DNA from: Eremophila alpestris peregrina
Taxonomy: Eukaryota > Chordata > Aves > Passeriformes > Alaudidae
DNA length: 64,000 nt
Reading direction: 5' to 3'
NCBI GenBank assembly: GCA_009792885.1
Contig: WMCF01000030.1
Span: forward strand, 9,274,111 to 9,338,110
Part shown: positions 38,312 to 50,100 of the stretch, one piece after another
Layout of the letters: the number at the start of each line of letters is the position of its first letter
Numbering within the stretch: the stretch's first letter is position 1
Notes under the pieces: generated by a model
Databases searched by the model: none
Told to the model about the DNA's origin: nothing
What the model saw: only the letters and a program-made list of their open reading frames with translations
Translations under genes and position numbers: made by a program

Positions 38312-39430
38312 GTGAAGGAGAGAGGGACAAATAAAACAAAGCTTTCCTGTTCATGGTGTTACAGTGCGTGCTTTGGGTGGACTGGCTCATGAGTCTTTTA
38401 CACGCAGACTTTGAAAAGCAAAATGCTATGTCACGGCCTATTCGTTATTTTATGAATGTTTCTTTACACAAATTGTAGAAGATCAAAGAAATTCTGAAGG
38501 AAAATTGCATTCTGCTGTGTTATATAATTAGTAGTGACTTCTGTGTGACTTGCCTGGGGAGATTATTCCATCAATGGAAGTGTTTAAAAATGTATAAACT
38601 TCCCTCAGCTAAGCATAGCCTAGGCCAGGCTACATGATTTCCTGAGCCCTCTTTCACCTTTATAATAATTTTTCAATGCTCAGTACAAATCTTGGTAAGG
38701 GCAGCAACCCCCCCAGTTCCTCTCATTTATTCTCTGAGGAAGTGGCCTTATTCTAGTACTGTATGACATATATGAATTAATCAGTTTTACTCTTTTCAAC
38801 CTAAAATCTAGGCAAATGCTACTAGCCCATCACATTATATCAAAACAGAGGTAGCACAGTACTTTCGGGAGAAAGGGAAAGGTAATTTGAGAAAAAATGT
38901 GTACAATATAACAAAATACATTCTGGAAGGATAAATCAATTGAGCCAAAGTTTTTATGTGCTCTGATGCTGATGTACTGTACTCAAGCTTCCAGTTATGG
39001 ATCTTCCATGGATCTTAATCCCTATTGCAGAGAAAATAATCTTTAAGTGTTCCCATGGACAGTCAACTTGGAATGAACAAAGAACACAGTATCTGCATTT
39101 ACCAATAAAGTCCATTTTTGTCTCTTGGGTGAACAATCTGTGCTACTCCCCTTCCTGGAAAACATGGCAGGGTAGATACTTGAGCAGTTGCAGAGCATGT
39201 ATTGGAAAGCAGCACCCAACAGAAAGAAATCTTACATATCAAACTTCAAATCATTAGAATCTCCAGGCAGAAAGGTGGAAAGAAAAGGAAAAAAAGAAAA
39301 AACCAAAACCCTGAGTGCCTGATTTTCCCTTCCAAATTTCCACTTTTTATTTCAAGGAGATATTTTCAACTGGAAAACTCTACATATATCATATGCTCTG
39401 ATTCCCAATGTTTGTTTGTCTGCTCTGCAG

Positions 39431-39610
39431 GTTCGACCACAGAAAGTAGGTGAGCAAGATGGGAAGAGGCTTGCAGGATTTCTACGCTCGAGCTGTGTAC
39501 CATCACCAGCTTCTTCTAACCACAGTCAATACAAAAGGAATGCTGAACATTGCAAAAGGAATAAAACAGGGGTGTTGTTTCTAATAAATACCCCAAATTG
39601 AATAGTATGG
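39431..39610 (+). other. Candidate terminal exon of a divergent transcript
   Basis: A strong acceptor (TGTTTGTCTGCTCTGCAG) ends at 39430. The frame beginning at 39431 is open for 56 codons, and an overlapping ATG-started frame at 39459 runs 41 codons (MGRGLQDFYARAVYHHQ onward) to TAA at 39582-39584. An AATAAA poly(A) signal overlaps that stop at 39583-39588, so the exon could end about 20 bp later. The combination of CpG-island donor, good acceptor and nearby poly(A) signal resembles a short divergent promoter-associated transcript. Neither peptide is recognised. The extent is inferred, and real polyadenylation cannot be seen from sequence. Confidence 0.22.
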
Positions 39611-42519
39611 AGGAGAGCAGAACCCCCAGTGGTAGAGAAGGTAGAAAAGAAACAAACCAGCAAAGGGAGAGATGTAAACTTTGACAAAACAGAGTCATTT
39701 AGAGAGAGGGAAAAAGCCAAAAGCCAGGAAGGTAAAGAATGCCCTAGAGGGAGAAGCCAGAGAGGGGAAGGACTAAAGGTGAAATTTTGCAGGTCAAACT
39801 TGTTTGGCCTAGAAATTAATTGCCACTGAAAAGGAGAGTGTGCCTCCCATTAACCTTCTTCATCCCCCTCTTCCAGCCACCCACTGCCACTGCCTCCCTT
39901 CCCCCCGCCTCCTTCTGCCTCCGTGCTTCTCATAAACCAATACAGCAAATAAAGCACACACCTTTCTTTCCATTTAGCAGACTGAATCAGCCCTCCGAGG
40001 GAGGAGATGACTAGCAGAGCTGGCACAAAAGAAATCTGGAGACTGTCTAGTTGGGAGAAGGATACTGGGGGCAGACGAAGAGCATGCATGGAAGTTCTTT
40101 GCAATAATAACAGGTTGTTACATTGGCACAGCTAAGATTAAAAATAAAGAATACAGGATAAGGAAACTGCAGTTGAACTTTTTATGATGACAAGGAAAGA
40201 GTTATGAGCAAAACCTTATCATTTGGGGGTATCCAAAAAAATACAGGTTTACTAGACCAGGTTTTATTCTGTACACATAATAAAAAAACAGGGAGAAATG
40301 ATTCTTGTATCTTCATGTATAAAATCTTAAATTATTTGTTAAATTGCAGCTATCAGAAATTTCAGAGTTCAAGATTTTTGTGTACCTAGTATCAGAATTT
40401 AAAACTAATTGCTGACTACAGAAGTTGTTTTCCAAGGCCACACCTCAACAAAAGCTATCTGGATTTTGAACACACGCTATTGTGGCTGTGATTAGAAAGC
40501 TTCCTTACACTGTATTTATGGTGGCCAAGGAGTCCCTGATTTCAAACTGCAGAGGGTCTGGAACCCACCCTGGTCTGCAATGAACAGGAACCCACTGAGC
40601 TGTACTACTCAGTTGCCTGCAATCATCTGTCCCTCCCTTAAGCCACTTCACAACTTGGATTTATAGACAGATCTTTCTGGCTATTCTGATTACCTTTTAC
40701 TCTTTCACATTCCATCCTTATTCACTTATGATGCATTTATGATTCCTCCCTGTTCTTTCCGAATTTCCTTCCTCTTGTATTTACCTGATAATGTATACAC
40801 AAGGAATACATGCACCTCACTTTAAGAAGTGTAAACCTTCCAGGTTAGCTTCTCTTAAGCGATGATACAAAGCATCACAGTTAACTTCGTATATTCATTC
40901 CAGGGCAACTTAATCAACTCAATCAACTCATCATCAATTCCCCTGATTCCCATTGTGGTTGTTCCTTACACAGCTTTGAGGAACTGTGAGGTGGGCTTTA
41001 CACCCACAAACATAGATTTTAGTAAAGCTGTTACTCCTCTCCTGTTTATCATTTGTCATTGACAACAGAAAAGAAGAATGAACAATGTTTCAACTAAAAT
41101 ATAGTTGCTTACAGCACAGCAGCTGGGAATTGAATCCTACCTACCTGATCATTAGTGAAGCCAGGTTTTGTTTTTCCAGTATTACTGTGGGAACTGACTG
41201 CTTTCTCAACAGTAACTGCTAATGAACAAAAGAAAATAGCTATCCAATTGCAGACAGCACACAATTATGTAACTGGGAAGAAGTGACTTCTCTACTCTGC
41301 CATGAACTTTACCTGGAACTAGTGACCCAAACTGTCTCATTAGATGAGGTAGGAAAAAGTTTCCAAATGCATCCTGTCTTGGGAGGGCAGCCAGCATGGT
41401 CCTACTGCAGTAAAGGATTTGTCTAACCTAAATGTAAACATTTACAATCTCCATCTCAGCTTATCACCCAAGGCTTCCCTCTTCCAGAAACCCACACATC
41501 TGGTGGACAATGTATGTCACTCCAAGTAGACATCTAAAGTAGGGCACATAAAGTCAAGTGCTACTTCAGTGAGAGGCCATGACAATTAGGTCAGACAGCT
41601 CCCTTCAGGCATCTGCAGTTATGAAGCCCACCTGGGAGACCAGCTACTAAAGCTCACCTGACTTTCAGAAAAGCCCTTAACAGTTTCCGTGCCTTGGTTC
41701 TTTGCATTCAGACAAGCAGGGGCTACCATACTTATGAGGTGAAAACACAAACAACATCTTCAGGTGAAAAAGCTTGAAGCAAGCATAAAGGTTTGTTTTG
41801 CTTGACCTTTCTAATAGTACATGAATGCAGCTTCCATACAGAGGTAACTCCACATCTGGAAAAGACTCGCCTCTGTGGCTGCTGAACCAGAGCCAAGAGT
41901 GATACTGGCAGCACACTTCTTCCTTGGGGAATTAGCACTTTTCTTATTCTGGCCAAATGTTCATTTAGTCAATACAAATAATGATTTAAGTGTATTTCCC
42001 AAAAAGAAGAGAGAGAAAAGTTGACAGACAAGTATATGAAATGCATAAAGTTCTATTAAAAGAACTTAGAAACTAAGGAATTAGAAATTAGGGATAATAG
42101 ACTACAAAAATCTTTTGTTCTGAACTTTTTTCTTTTATTTATTTATTTGCTACCTATCAAAATACCTTGATAATTTCTCACTAGTTTGTATCAGAACTTA
42201 GGGAAATAGTACTTAATGCCCATGAAGAATGAAGTGCCATCTCACTCCTGGAGATGCTTCTTTACAATTGTGACGCAAATCTTCTTAGACAGAAAGAAAT
42301 CCTATTTGGAAAGAACTTGACCTCTGTAATTTCCTAGACGTCTGGAAGCTCTTTATACGAGATCTAATACATGAGAAGAGCGTGACCCTGTTACTGCTCT
42401 CAAGGAGCTGCCCAAGTGTTGCTCATACTGGTGGAGAAGAGGTGAGTGCCTCATTCCTGGGGGGCAGGTACAAAGCATCCTGTGTTCCCTCCATGCAAAC
42501 ACTTATCTTGTGCTTGCAG

Positions 42520-42605
42520 CAGGTGGTGCAAGCTGAGAGGGACTGCACCTTGTGCACACCCACAAAACGTTCCTGGCACGGTCCGATGCTGAGAAACCCT
42601 GGAGG
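42520..42605 (+). other. Candidate plus-strand exon behind a 78-bp mini-intron
   Basis: A donor (GAAGAG|GTGAGTGCC) after 42441 and an acceptor (ATCTTGTGCTTGCAG) ending at 42519 define a 78-bp potential intron, a size seen among short avian introns. The reading frame is phase 0 on both sides, and the downstream segment (QVVQAERDCTLCTPTKRSW onward) is open to another donor-like site, GGAGG|GTAAAC. However, the unspliced frame is also open, so frame preservation adds little. The upstream exon would be only about 36 nt if the acceptor-like TGCTCTCAAG at 42396-42405 is used. Nothing in the peptide is recognised. Confidence 0.15.
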
Positions 42606-44633
42606 GTAAACCAGACTGCAGATTATAACTCAAAGTTGCAAAGTGTGCTGTGCAGAGGGGCAGAAGAAGCAGCTCTTCTTAAGAATGTAATCAGTACATT
42701 TCTAAAGGAGGACGGACCCTCGACTCTTCTCCATGCCCCTCTGCCTGTGGTCAGTCAGCCAGAGCTGCCAGAGCTGCTGCTGCGGCTGCTGCCTGATGGG
42801 GCATCAGCTGGGAAGGAGCAGCAGCAACAAACGTGGCTGTAGGGAAAGGTGAGAATCAGGACAACATGCCCTGGAGCCAAAACCAGCTATTCTGGTAAGC
42901 ACTTGATAAAAGAAATGGACAACTCATGGATCAATAGCAAGGGAAACCTTTCCTATAATGTGAAAGATGTTGACAAGCATCCAGGAGTTTGTTAGCACTG
43001 GTGTGCTACCAGAACCTCACAGAATAAATCAGTACATTTTCAAAATTATAAATCCCTATATATATACATACTGTATAATTGACTGTAGGTCAGTGGTGTC
43101 CTGCATGTGATACTGCATATTGCTGCACTATCAGTTATCAGCAGCATAGCAAAGAAATTTAATCTAAAATACTTCTGGTTTAAAAGGTTAAATTGCTTTG
43201 TATCCCTTACATTTGCAAAATTGTCTCTATTTCCAGCATCAGTGAAAATTCACTAAAATATCTTTAAGCTAAAACTACAAACCATTAACTTGTAGATCAA
43301 AAAACCCTAAAACATAGCATAAAATATTTCTTCAACAAAAATTAGCATTAACCTTATGGGTCACTAGAATTCATTTTGGTTTTAAAGCTGCTGAAGAAAC
43401 TACCAGTTATCCCCCCATATTTTTTCTCTCCTTAGAAGCTGCAGTTTAAATAAATGTGACCACTCACTGTTTCATGTGAGGATAAATGATGCAGTTTCAG
43501 ACCTAATTTTTTTTTATGTTTGTTTTTCCTTGCTGACACAGACCAAGATAAAAATAAGGTGAAGAATGCCAGGGTTGGGGGGGAAATAAGGGGAAAAAGA
43601 AAGAAGTGTAACTTCCAGGGTAAGAGTATCAAAACAGCTTAGGAGACTTAATCATGCAAGCCAAAAATCTCAGTGAAGTCTCATCTCTGTAAATTATACA
43701 CATCTGGGAAAATAACAACTCACTAGAAGATTTTTCTAGTTCCTGAGAGTGGGTAGATCTCCATGTATTTCCTTCCTTGTTTATCTCCTTGCCACTCACC
43801 TTCACTATAGAGTAAAACTGGGCTGTGCTCTCACTAGCAATTATCCTTCTACCTTAAATCTCTTCCAAGAACTGAAGAGGGAGAAAAACACAATTTTCTT
43901 TCATTACATATGACTTTTACAGAAATTGCAGCTATATAAAAAAAATTTAAAACCACTAACTTAAAACAAGTCACAGATACATGATCTGGTTGCTCTGAAA
44001 GAAGAATGCTTATCAACAACAGACAGAAGCAAAGGCTCCTATCTAAATTTACCATCTGAATATTTGACAAAAATTTAGGAGGAGGAAGGGGTCTTTCACA
44101 AACCAAAAGTTTATTCAAAATTGTTTCATGAATAGTATGGGATTTTTAACAATCCATTTAGTCTGCAGAGTAATGACTACACAATAAACCACCCAAGAAG
44201 TAACATGACTACTGTACATTTTGATTTAATGTTGTAATTCATAAACCAGTTTTGCAGTGTAAAAGTAATTATTTCAAGACTGGAACAAGACCAAGGCTCT
44301 TGTGACCCACAATAATAATATTCATAATGTTAACAAACCTCTTCAAATGAAGTCATTGTTTAATACATTGCAGACTATATGTGAAGTGGTTACAAACATC
44401 ATGTTTTTGTAGTTGTCAATAATTTGGGGATCATATAAGCAGATAAACCTTGTGTTCTTCTAGATTTCAACTGTAAATTAAGAGTCAGTGTATTATTATT
44501 CATAGTATTCACTGGGGCTGGTTAAAAAGCTAGTGTTACAGCTGAGAAGGAACTTTGCTTTTCAAAATTTGACTTTAATCTGATTGAGTCTAAAGCCAAC
44601 ATTTTCAAAGTTTTTTTGTGAACTATGAATTTC

Positions 44634-44648
44634 TTTTTTTTTTTTTTT
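44634..44648 (+). repeat. Poly(T) tract
   Basis: Fifteen consecutive T residues. On the minus strand this encodes the Lys run of a 159-codon ORF (44562-45041), which is therefore judged spurious. No flanking direct repeats were seen that would mark a retroposed tail. Confidence 0.75.
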
Positions 44649-45923
44649 GGAGCCAGATAAAGACAAATCATGAAGCAGTCTGCTGGTTAGCAATGAGCCT
44701 GACAAAAATTCCTCTTTCCTCTGAGCCCTGGGGGAGCACTCATGCAAACTGCCCTTGGAGTGACAGTCCCTGGGAGGCATCCCAGAACATCTCTGCTCCA
44801 GGGCAGGGAGCCTGGGAAGGCAGAAAGGCAGTCTGAGAATTACTATGGAATTAGGATTTGCCACAGTCCTGTGAAGCCCTGAGGTCTTGGCACTGACAAG
44901 CTGCAGGGCTGTGCCATCTCCAGCAGTGCCAAGCCCTGGCAGGCAGCCTGTCCTGTAGCACTTCTGCCAGGCTGGTAATGGGAACTGAGAATTTTCAGGA
45001 TCACTGGACCTGGGTTTGGATCGCTCCATGGACTTAACCAAAGATACACACTCTTGAATCAGTCCCAGGCCTTGGGCTGTGGGACAGCCCAGGAGGATTT
45101 TTTCTCAGTCATAAACCCAGAGTCTCCATGCAGCCTGCTTGTAACTCAGGGATAGTTTTCCTGGATTGATTAGAAGTGAATTCATGGAGTTGAAAATGAA
45201 ATATTTGAAAGCCAATAAATCCATTTTTTCCACTATAATAAATTTCTACTCATTAGTGTGATTAATGGCTTTTGAAATGTTTCTTCTTTTGTATTTATAA
45301 AATGGAATCATATCCAATAACTTCACACACTGAATTCCTTATGAGGTATTTTGAACTTGTATATATGACTGTCCACTGAATTAACAATGAGCATTTTCAC
45401 AGTGTGCTCTAGCAATTTACATTCACTGTTTGGTTTTACTCTGAAGAACAGGAATGGTTACAATTTCACTGTGTGGAGTCTGAGGGCTTCAACCAGTAAT
45501 GAATTTTATTTGAGCATCATTTTTCCTGGCCATAAGTTTATTGTTGTTTTCACCTTGAGGCTGCAAAAGCAACAAAGTGTATTTATTTTCTAGTAAGAAA
45601 CTTCAGTCACCTAATGATTCAGGCATAAAAGTTTCTCTGACCTGTCATGACAAGTGAGAGAGGATATGTGGGAACAGACTTCAGCACTCAAAGGGGAGAT
45701 GGAGAAATGCAGAACGTTAAACACTCTGGATGACTCTTACCCTAAATCTAAAAACATTGTAAAGAAGTTAGGAAAAGAACAAACAACAACAACTATGTCC
45801 AAGTGTTCCAGGTGTAACTCATCCTCAGGTTCAGATAGTTATCCATCAGTGTCTATGCATGAGTGATGCATCTTGGTCTCCATGTAGTCACTGAAGACCT
45901 ACTCTGTACAGACAGTACAGTAG

Positions 45924-46077
45924 AAAGAGTTTGGGACATGGCAGTCTAAAGCAGATGCTGTGTTTGATGTGGTGGACACATTTCCAGATCCAGACGAGTG
46001 CACTGACTATTGGTGCCCACCTGGAGAAGCTGCCACATCCACAAACGGAACCCTAGAACAAGCTGTGCTATCCAAAG
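45924..46077 (+). other. Exon-like open segment ending in a donor
   Basis: The frame is open for 51 codons from just after a TAG at 45921, reading KEFGTWQSKADAVFDVV then an acidic, Cys-containing stretch (DPDECTDYWCPPG), up to a CAAAG|GTAGGA donor after 46077. There is no clear polypyrimidine tract on the left, so the 5' boundary is undefined. The acidic Cys-rich peptide looks more like an extracellular segment than random translation, but no family is recognised. It lies 0.7 kb left of two further exon-like segments on the same strand. Confidence 0.13.
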
Positions 46078-46775
46078 GTAGGAATGACTGTGTTAAAGAC
46101 CTGGTCCAAGTGCCTGGATAGCCTATTTCAACAGCTATGTGTTTCTACAATCTAAACCAGTGCAATTTGGAGCTTGGGGAAAGGATCTGCACTAAAGCTT
46201 TTCTTATATGTCCAGGCAAAATGGATAATTACCTTACCCAACAAGACCAATGGACTAACTCGGCACTTAGCAGTGCACCTTGCTGAAAACACAGCCCAGT
46301 AAACAGAAAGCAAAAGGTGAATTTATTGTACTTTTGTTCTTCCCTGCAGCAGTCGTGACAGTTGTACTACATGTGACTGCATGTAAACGTGGCATCTCGC
46401 TCTCACAAATTAGTCTACATGCCAAAAGAGCTGAGTTTAACTGAAGAGTTATAATATGTTAGTGCTCAAACTGCTTCCCAGTTGTATTCAGAAAAAAGGT
46501 TAAATCACCCAGCACCTGGGCGTCTGGTTCTCCCTGTTACCTGGAAACTGGAGCTCTGAGTGCAAGCACTGTAGAGAAAGTGATTTAAAAAGCAACAAGA
46601 ACATTAAAGCACCATTCATATAAGACATGAACCATCATCCAAGCAGTTTCCCTGATTGCAGAGCTGTATTGTTTGAATCGGCAGGATCCTTTACTTGATG
46701 GAAGTATACTGAATTTCTCATAGCTTGGGTGCAATTATTCCAGTGTACCCCATACTGTGGCTATTCCCTTTGCAG

Positions 46776-46976
46776 GGGTTGGAGGAAGGTGAAGGCAAAG
46801 CACAACCCACAGCCTTGCAGATTTAGGGATCCAGTGGTGGCATAGTCACAGTGCTGCTGAGCAAGGACACTTATGCTAATGTGGGAAGGGAAGATCCCCC
46901 TGGGCAAAACATCTCGGGAAAAGCTGGGTTGTATACAACCAGTTGGCCTATTGTCAGGCAATTGTTTTGTAAAAAG
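46776..46976 (+). other. Exon-like segment with good acceptor and donor, not fully open
   Basis: A good acceptor (GGCTATTCCCTTTGCAG) ends at 46775 and a strong donor (AAAAAG|GTAAGC) follows 46976. All three frames contain stops over the full 201 nt. One frame is open only in the right part (from about 46823), reading GSSGGIVTVLLSKDTYANV onward. This fits a non-coding exon or a decayed coding exon better than an active one. Confidence 0.15.
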
Positions 46977-47046
46977 GTAAGCTATGAATTGAAAGCACTG
47001 AAGCTGTTCCTAAAGATTCCCCCACCAGTCTGCTCTCCTTTTGCAG

Positions 47047-47112
47047 CAAGGATGCCCAATTCCTTTGTAGTTAAATTCTTCTTAGGTGACTTGTATTGCT
47101 TCGACTGTCCTG
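47047..47112 (+). other. Exon-like segment, 66 nt, with strong splice sites
   Basis: A strong acceptor (GTCTGCTCTCCTTTTGCAG) ends at 47046, and the donor CCTG|GTAAGA follows 47112. One frame of three is open (RMPNSFVVKFFLGDLYCF, then DCP). The gap from the previous donor at 46976 is only 70 bp. Joining the two exons gives a TAG after seven codons, because the phases do not match, so the pair does not make a coding transcript. MPNSFVVK recalls the SNAG-motif start of Snail/GFI-type proteins (MPRSFLVK), but it lacks the basic residue and the downstream context, and I regard that as coincidence. Confidence 0.17.
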
Positions 47113-50100
47113 GTAAGACTCGAAAAAATGTAAGTACAGAAAAGGCCTTGGAAAGAGTCACTGCAGTTTTACACTAACTTGATAATACTGGTGATTTCAA
47201 TGAAGCCAGCATGGGGAAAAGCAGTAATAATGCAGCAGTGAAAGAGAGCTGTGCTAGAGCAGTGCTCTTTATTCTCCCTTTTTGTCCCGTTCCCTTGATT
47301 AAACAGTCGAGGAGAAATCTTGGAAGTGATCCTGTTCACGATTTGTGCTCCTAAGCAGAGCCAGAATGCTGCGAGCCAAGCGCCAGGCTGAATATCCAAA
47401 CTTTGACTGTTTATATTGAGGCATACATTCACTGGGTGCTGGAGTTTGAGACCATTTCTCCCCACACACCAGCTGGGAGGTATCAAAGTCTGTGTGCATT
47501 ATCCACCCATTCACCTCCAATCAGAAAAAGTGCCCACAATATGCTGAGAACATCAAAGTGTTAAGGAAAAGGAATTCATCCACACAGGACAAAGAATTTA
47601 AGCTGTTTACAACTCTCTGCTCTCTGATGTTTATTACAACCCCCGCTATAAAATCTGTCTCCAGCTGCAGTACCTTGCAGTGAGAGAGTTAATGAAAACC
47701 CAAGCCACATTCCAAGGATGGCAGTACAGAATGAGAGCGACCTCAGCATTGTTTTGCTAAGATCTCGAATTGCCAATACTGCAAAATGAAGTAATGTGCT
47801 CTGTCAACATGTAGTATGCTCTATAAATGGGATTGCCTGTTCATCTGTTAGTAAAGCATGCAGAAAAGCACTATTTGATTGGCCTGAGAGCAGCTGACTA
47901 CTTGCTTTGACTTCTTCCTTAAGATCTAATTGAAGCATGAAACTGCTGAAAATCTCCAGTGAGTAAAAAAGACAAAAATATATTAAATTAGTAAATTTAT
48001 TTGCAAATAGGTTTCACTTTATGTGCCTGGTCTTGAGTTAGCATTTCTTTATCAGAAGAATTAAATCAAAAGTTAACTAAAGCACTGAATGCTGAAAGTT
48101 GATTTTCATGGACTTCAGTACTCACTTATAAAACTTATATCTTTTTACAAACAGAAGATTACTTCAATAGTTAACTTAGAAACTTCAGACAGTTTTAATA
48201 AATTTATAGACAGCTTCCAGATTGAATTTTGCTGATCCAGGCTTCTTAGGCGGAGTTTATGGAGCCAGACTTGTCATATGAGCTATTTCTATAAGCCTCA
48301 GGTAAATATACACAGGGTTTGTGTTGTTAGAGAAAGTGGTTTTTTCTCTTCTAAAAAATTTAAGTTAATCTTAAGCAAAAACAGAAGTTCATTCAGTACA
48401 TTTTGTATTTGTTATTTTTGACCCATTTTGGGAAGTATTTTCCTTCCACATATCTGAACTGTCCCAGCTTCTGTCCAACTCACTTTAACTCTTTCATTTC
48501 TTTTACCACTCTGTTTCACAGACTGCTGCTCTGGTCTCTGAGTCAGAAACAGCTAGATGGCACAGCTGGAGAAAATGAAAGGGTTTTCAGGTATTTCCTT
48601 CTCCTTCCCACCCAGCAGCTCTCATGCCTTCCCTTTCCTATATGTCTGCTTTAACTCAAGTTTCATAGAAAAGTTTGACCTGTATTGCAAAACCAATTTA
48701 GACATATAAGTTGTTACTCATGTAGATGAAATCCTCACGTGGATGCAGTTACAGGGATCAAATGGATGTGTTTTATTTCCATTGCAATTCAAAATTGCAA
48801 TGCCCATCTAAAGCAGCTTTTTTAGAATATCACTCTGTAATAGCAGGTTTCTCCACTTTTCATAAGTTGGAATTTCTAAATTGTATCTCTTATTTAAGAT
48901 TTCAGTTTAATGTTGTTCTTTTGATGGAGCATCACATAAAAGTTTACCCACAAAACCCAGATTTAGGGTCTAAAGTACGCCAAAGTACTCAGAGATAGGA
49001 TGTCAGGATCAAAGGATCTGTAGCTTCCCTTTTAGGTAACACATGGGCCTGCAAGCAAGGCAGGAAAACATCCCTCCCCCAGGTTTCATCTATAACATCT
49101 CTCCATCCACCATTGGTACTAAGCTGAAGTTTGCAAAGCAGCGCAGTTTGGTTTTTTTTTCCTACTCAAGTGTGATAATGCATGTGGGTAAAGGATTGTT
49201 AATAAACATGCTAAGTCTTGCTATGACAGATAATGTGAGGAAAGGCAGCATTAGCAGACAAAGAATGAAGAAACTGATATGGAAATACAACAGGGATGAC
49301 CAAAATTCTTGCCCCTTAGCTGAGAATGGACACCTTCATGTGACCAGTGCCTGAGCTTGAAGACCTGTTGGAGCAGGCTCCAATGCCCAGAGCAGTTCTC
49401 AGAGAACTCACAATGGCCAGAAGCTCCCACTGCTTCCCTCTGAGATACCACTAAATTTGTGAAACTGGGAACCCAGCAAGGTTGTCCAAGCAATCCTTGT
49501 TGGCTTAGCTCTACTCACAACCAAGGATATGGATCAGTTACTGCCATCACAACTTCACTGCTGCCTTATGATGGAATTGGGACCCTTGAAATGCCCTGTG
49601 AGGACTGGAGAGACTGGCTACAACCTATAAGAGACTCCAAACAAAATGAGAGGAATTTTCACATGACAGAGACCCAGGCACACTGTCTGAGATGAAAAAA
49701 TGTAGATTATCACTTTCTGTTGGCATTTATGAGAAGGCAGGCAGCAGTATTTTGCTGATGATGGTGCTCAGGCCTGGTGGCAGAAGAACACTCCAACAAA
49801 AGCTATGAGACAACAAAGCCATGTCTGAAAATCGCTCATGAGAGACTCTTCTGCTTCCTCTGTACTGCCTGCTCCCAGCTGTACCAGCACAAGAAGTTCT
49901 CTTGTGATCCTGGGTAAATCATCACTGTGCTAACAGAAATTACTGATCCCATGAGTCCACAGAGAGAAAAAAATGTATGCTGCTCCTTATTTAATTTTAA
50001 TTAAAAGCATCTTGGCTTACTTAAATGGTCCACACTGAAGATTTGACTGATTTCTTATTTGAACCATAGACATCCAACTTGCATGCATCCTGCTCTGTTG

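Noticed and set aside
44562..45041. 159-codon minus-strand ORF
   Set aside because: It includes a Lys run from the poly(T) tract at 44634-44648 and has no recognisable domain.
47047..47112. SNAG-motif start (MPNSFVVK) of a Snail/GFI-type zinc-finger protein
   Set aside because: The Arg at position 3 and the basic follow-up are missing, no C2H2 zinc finger is found nearby, and the Met is internal to the exon-like segment.
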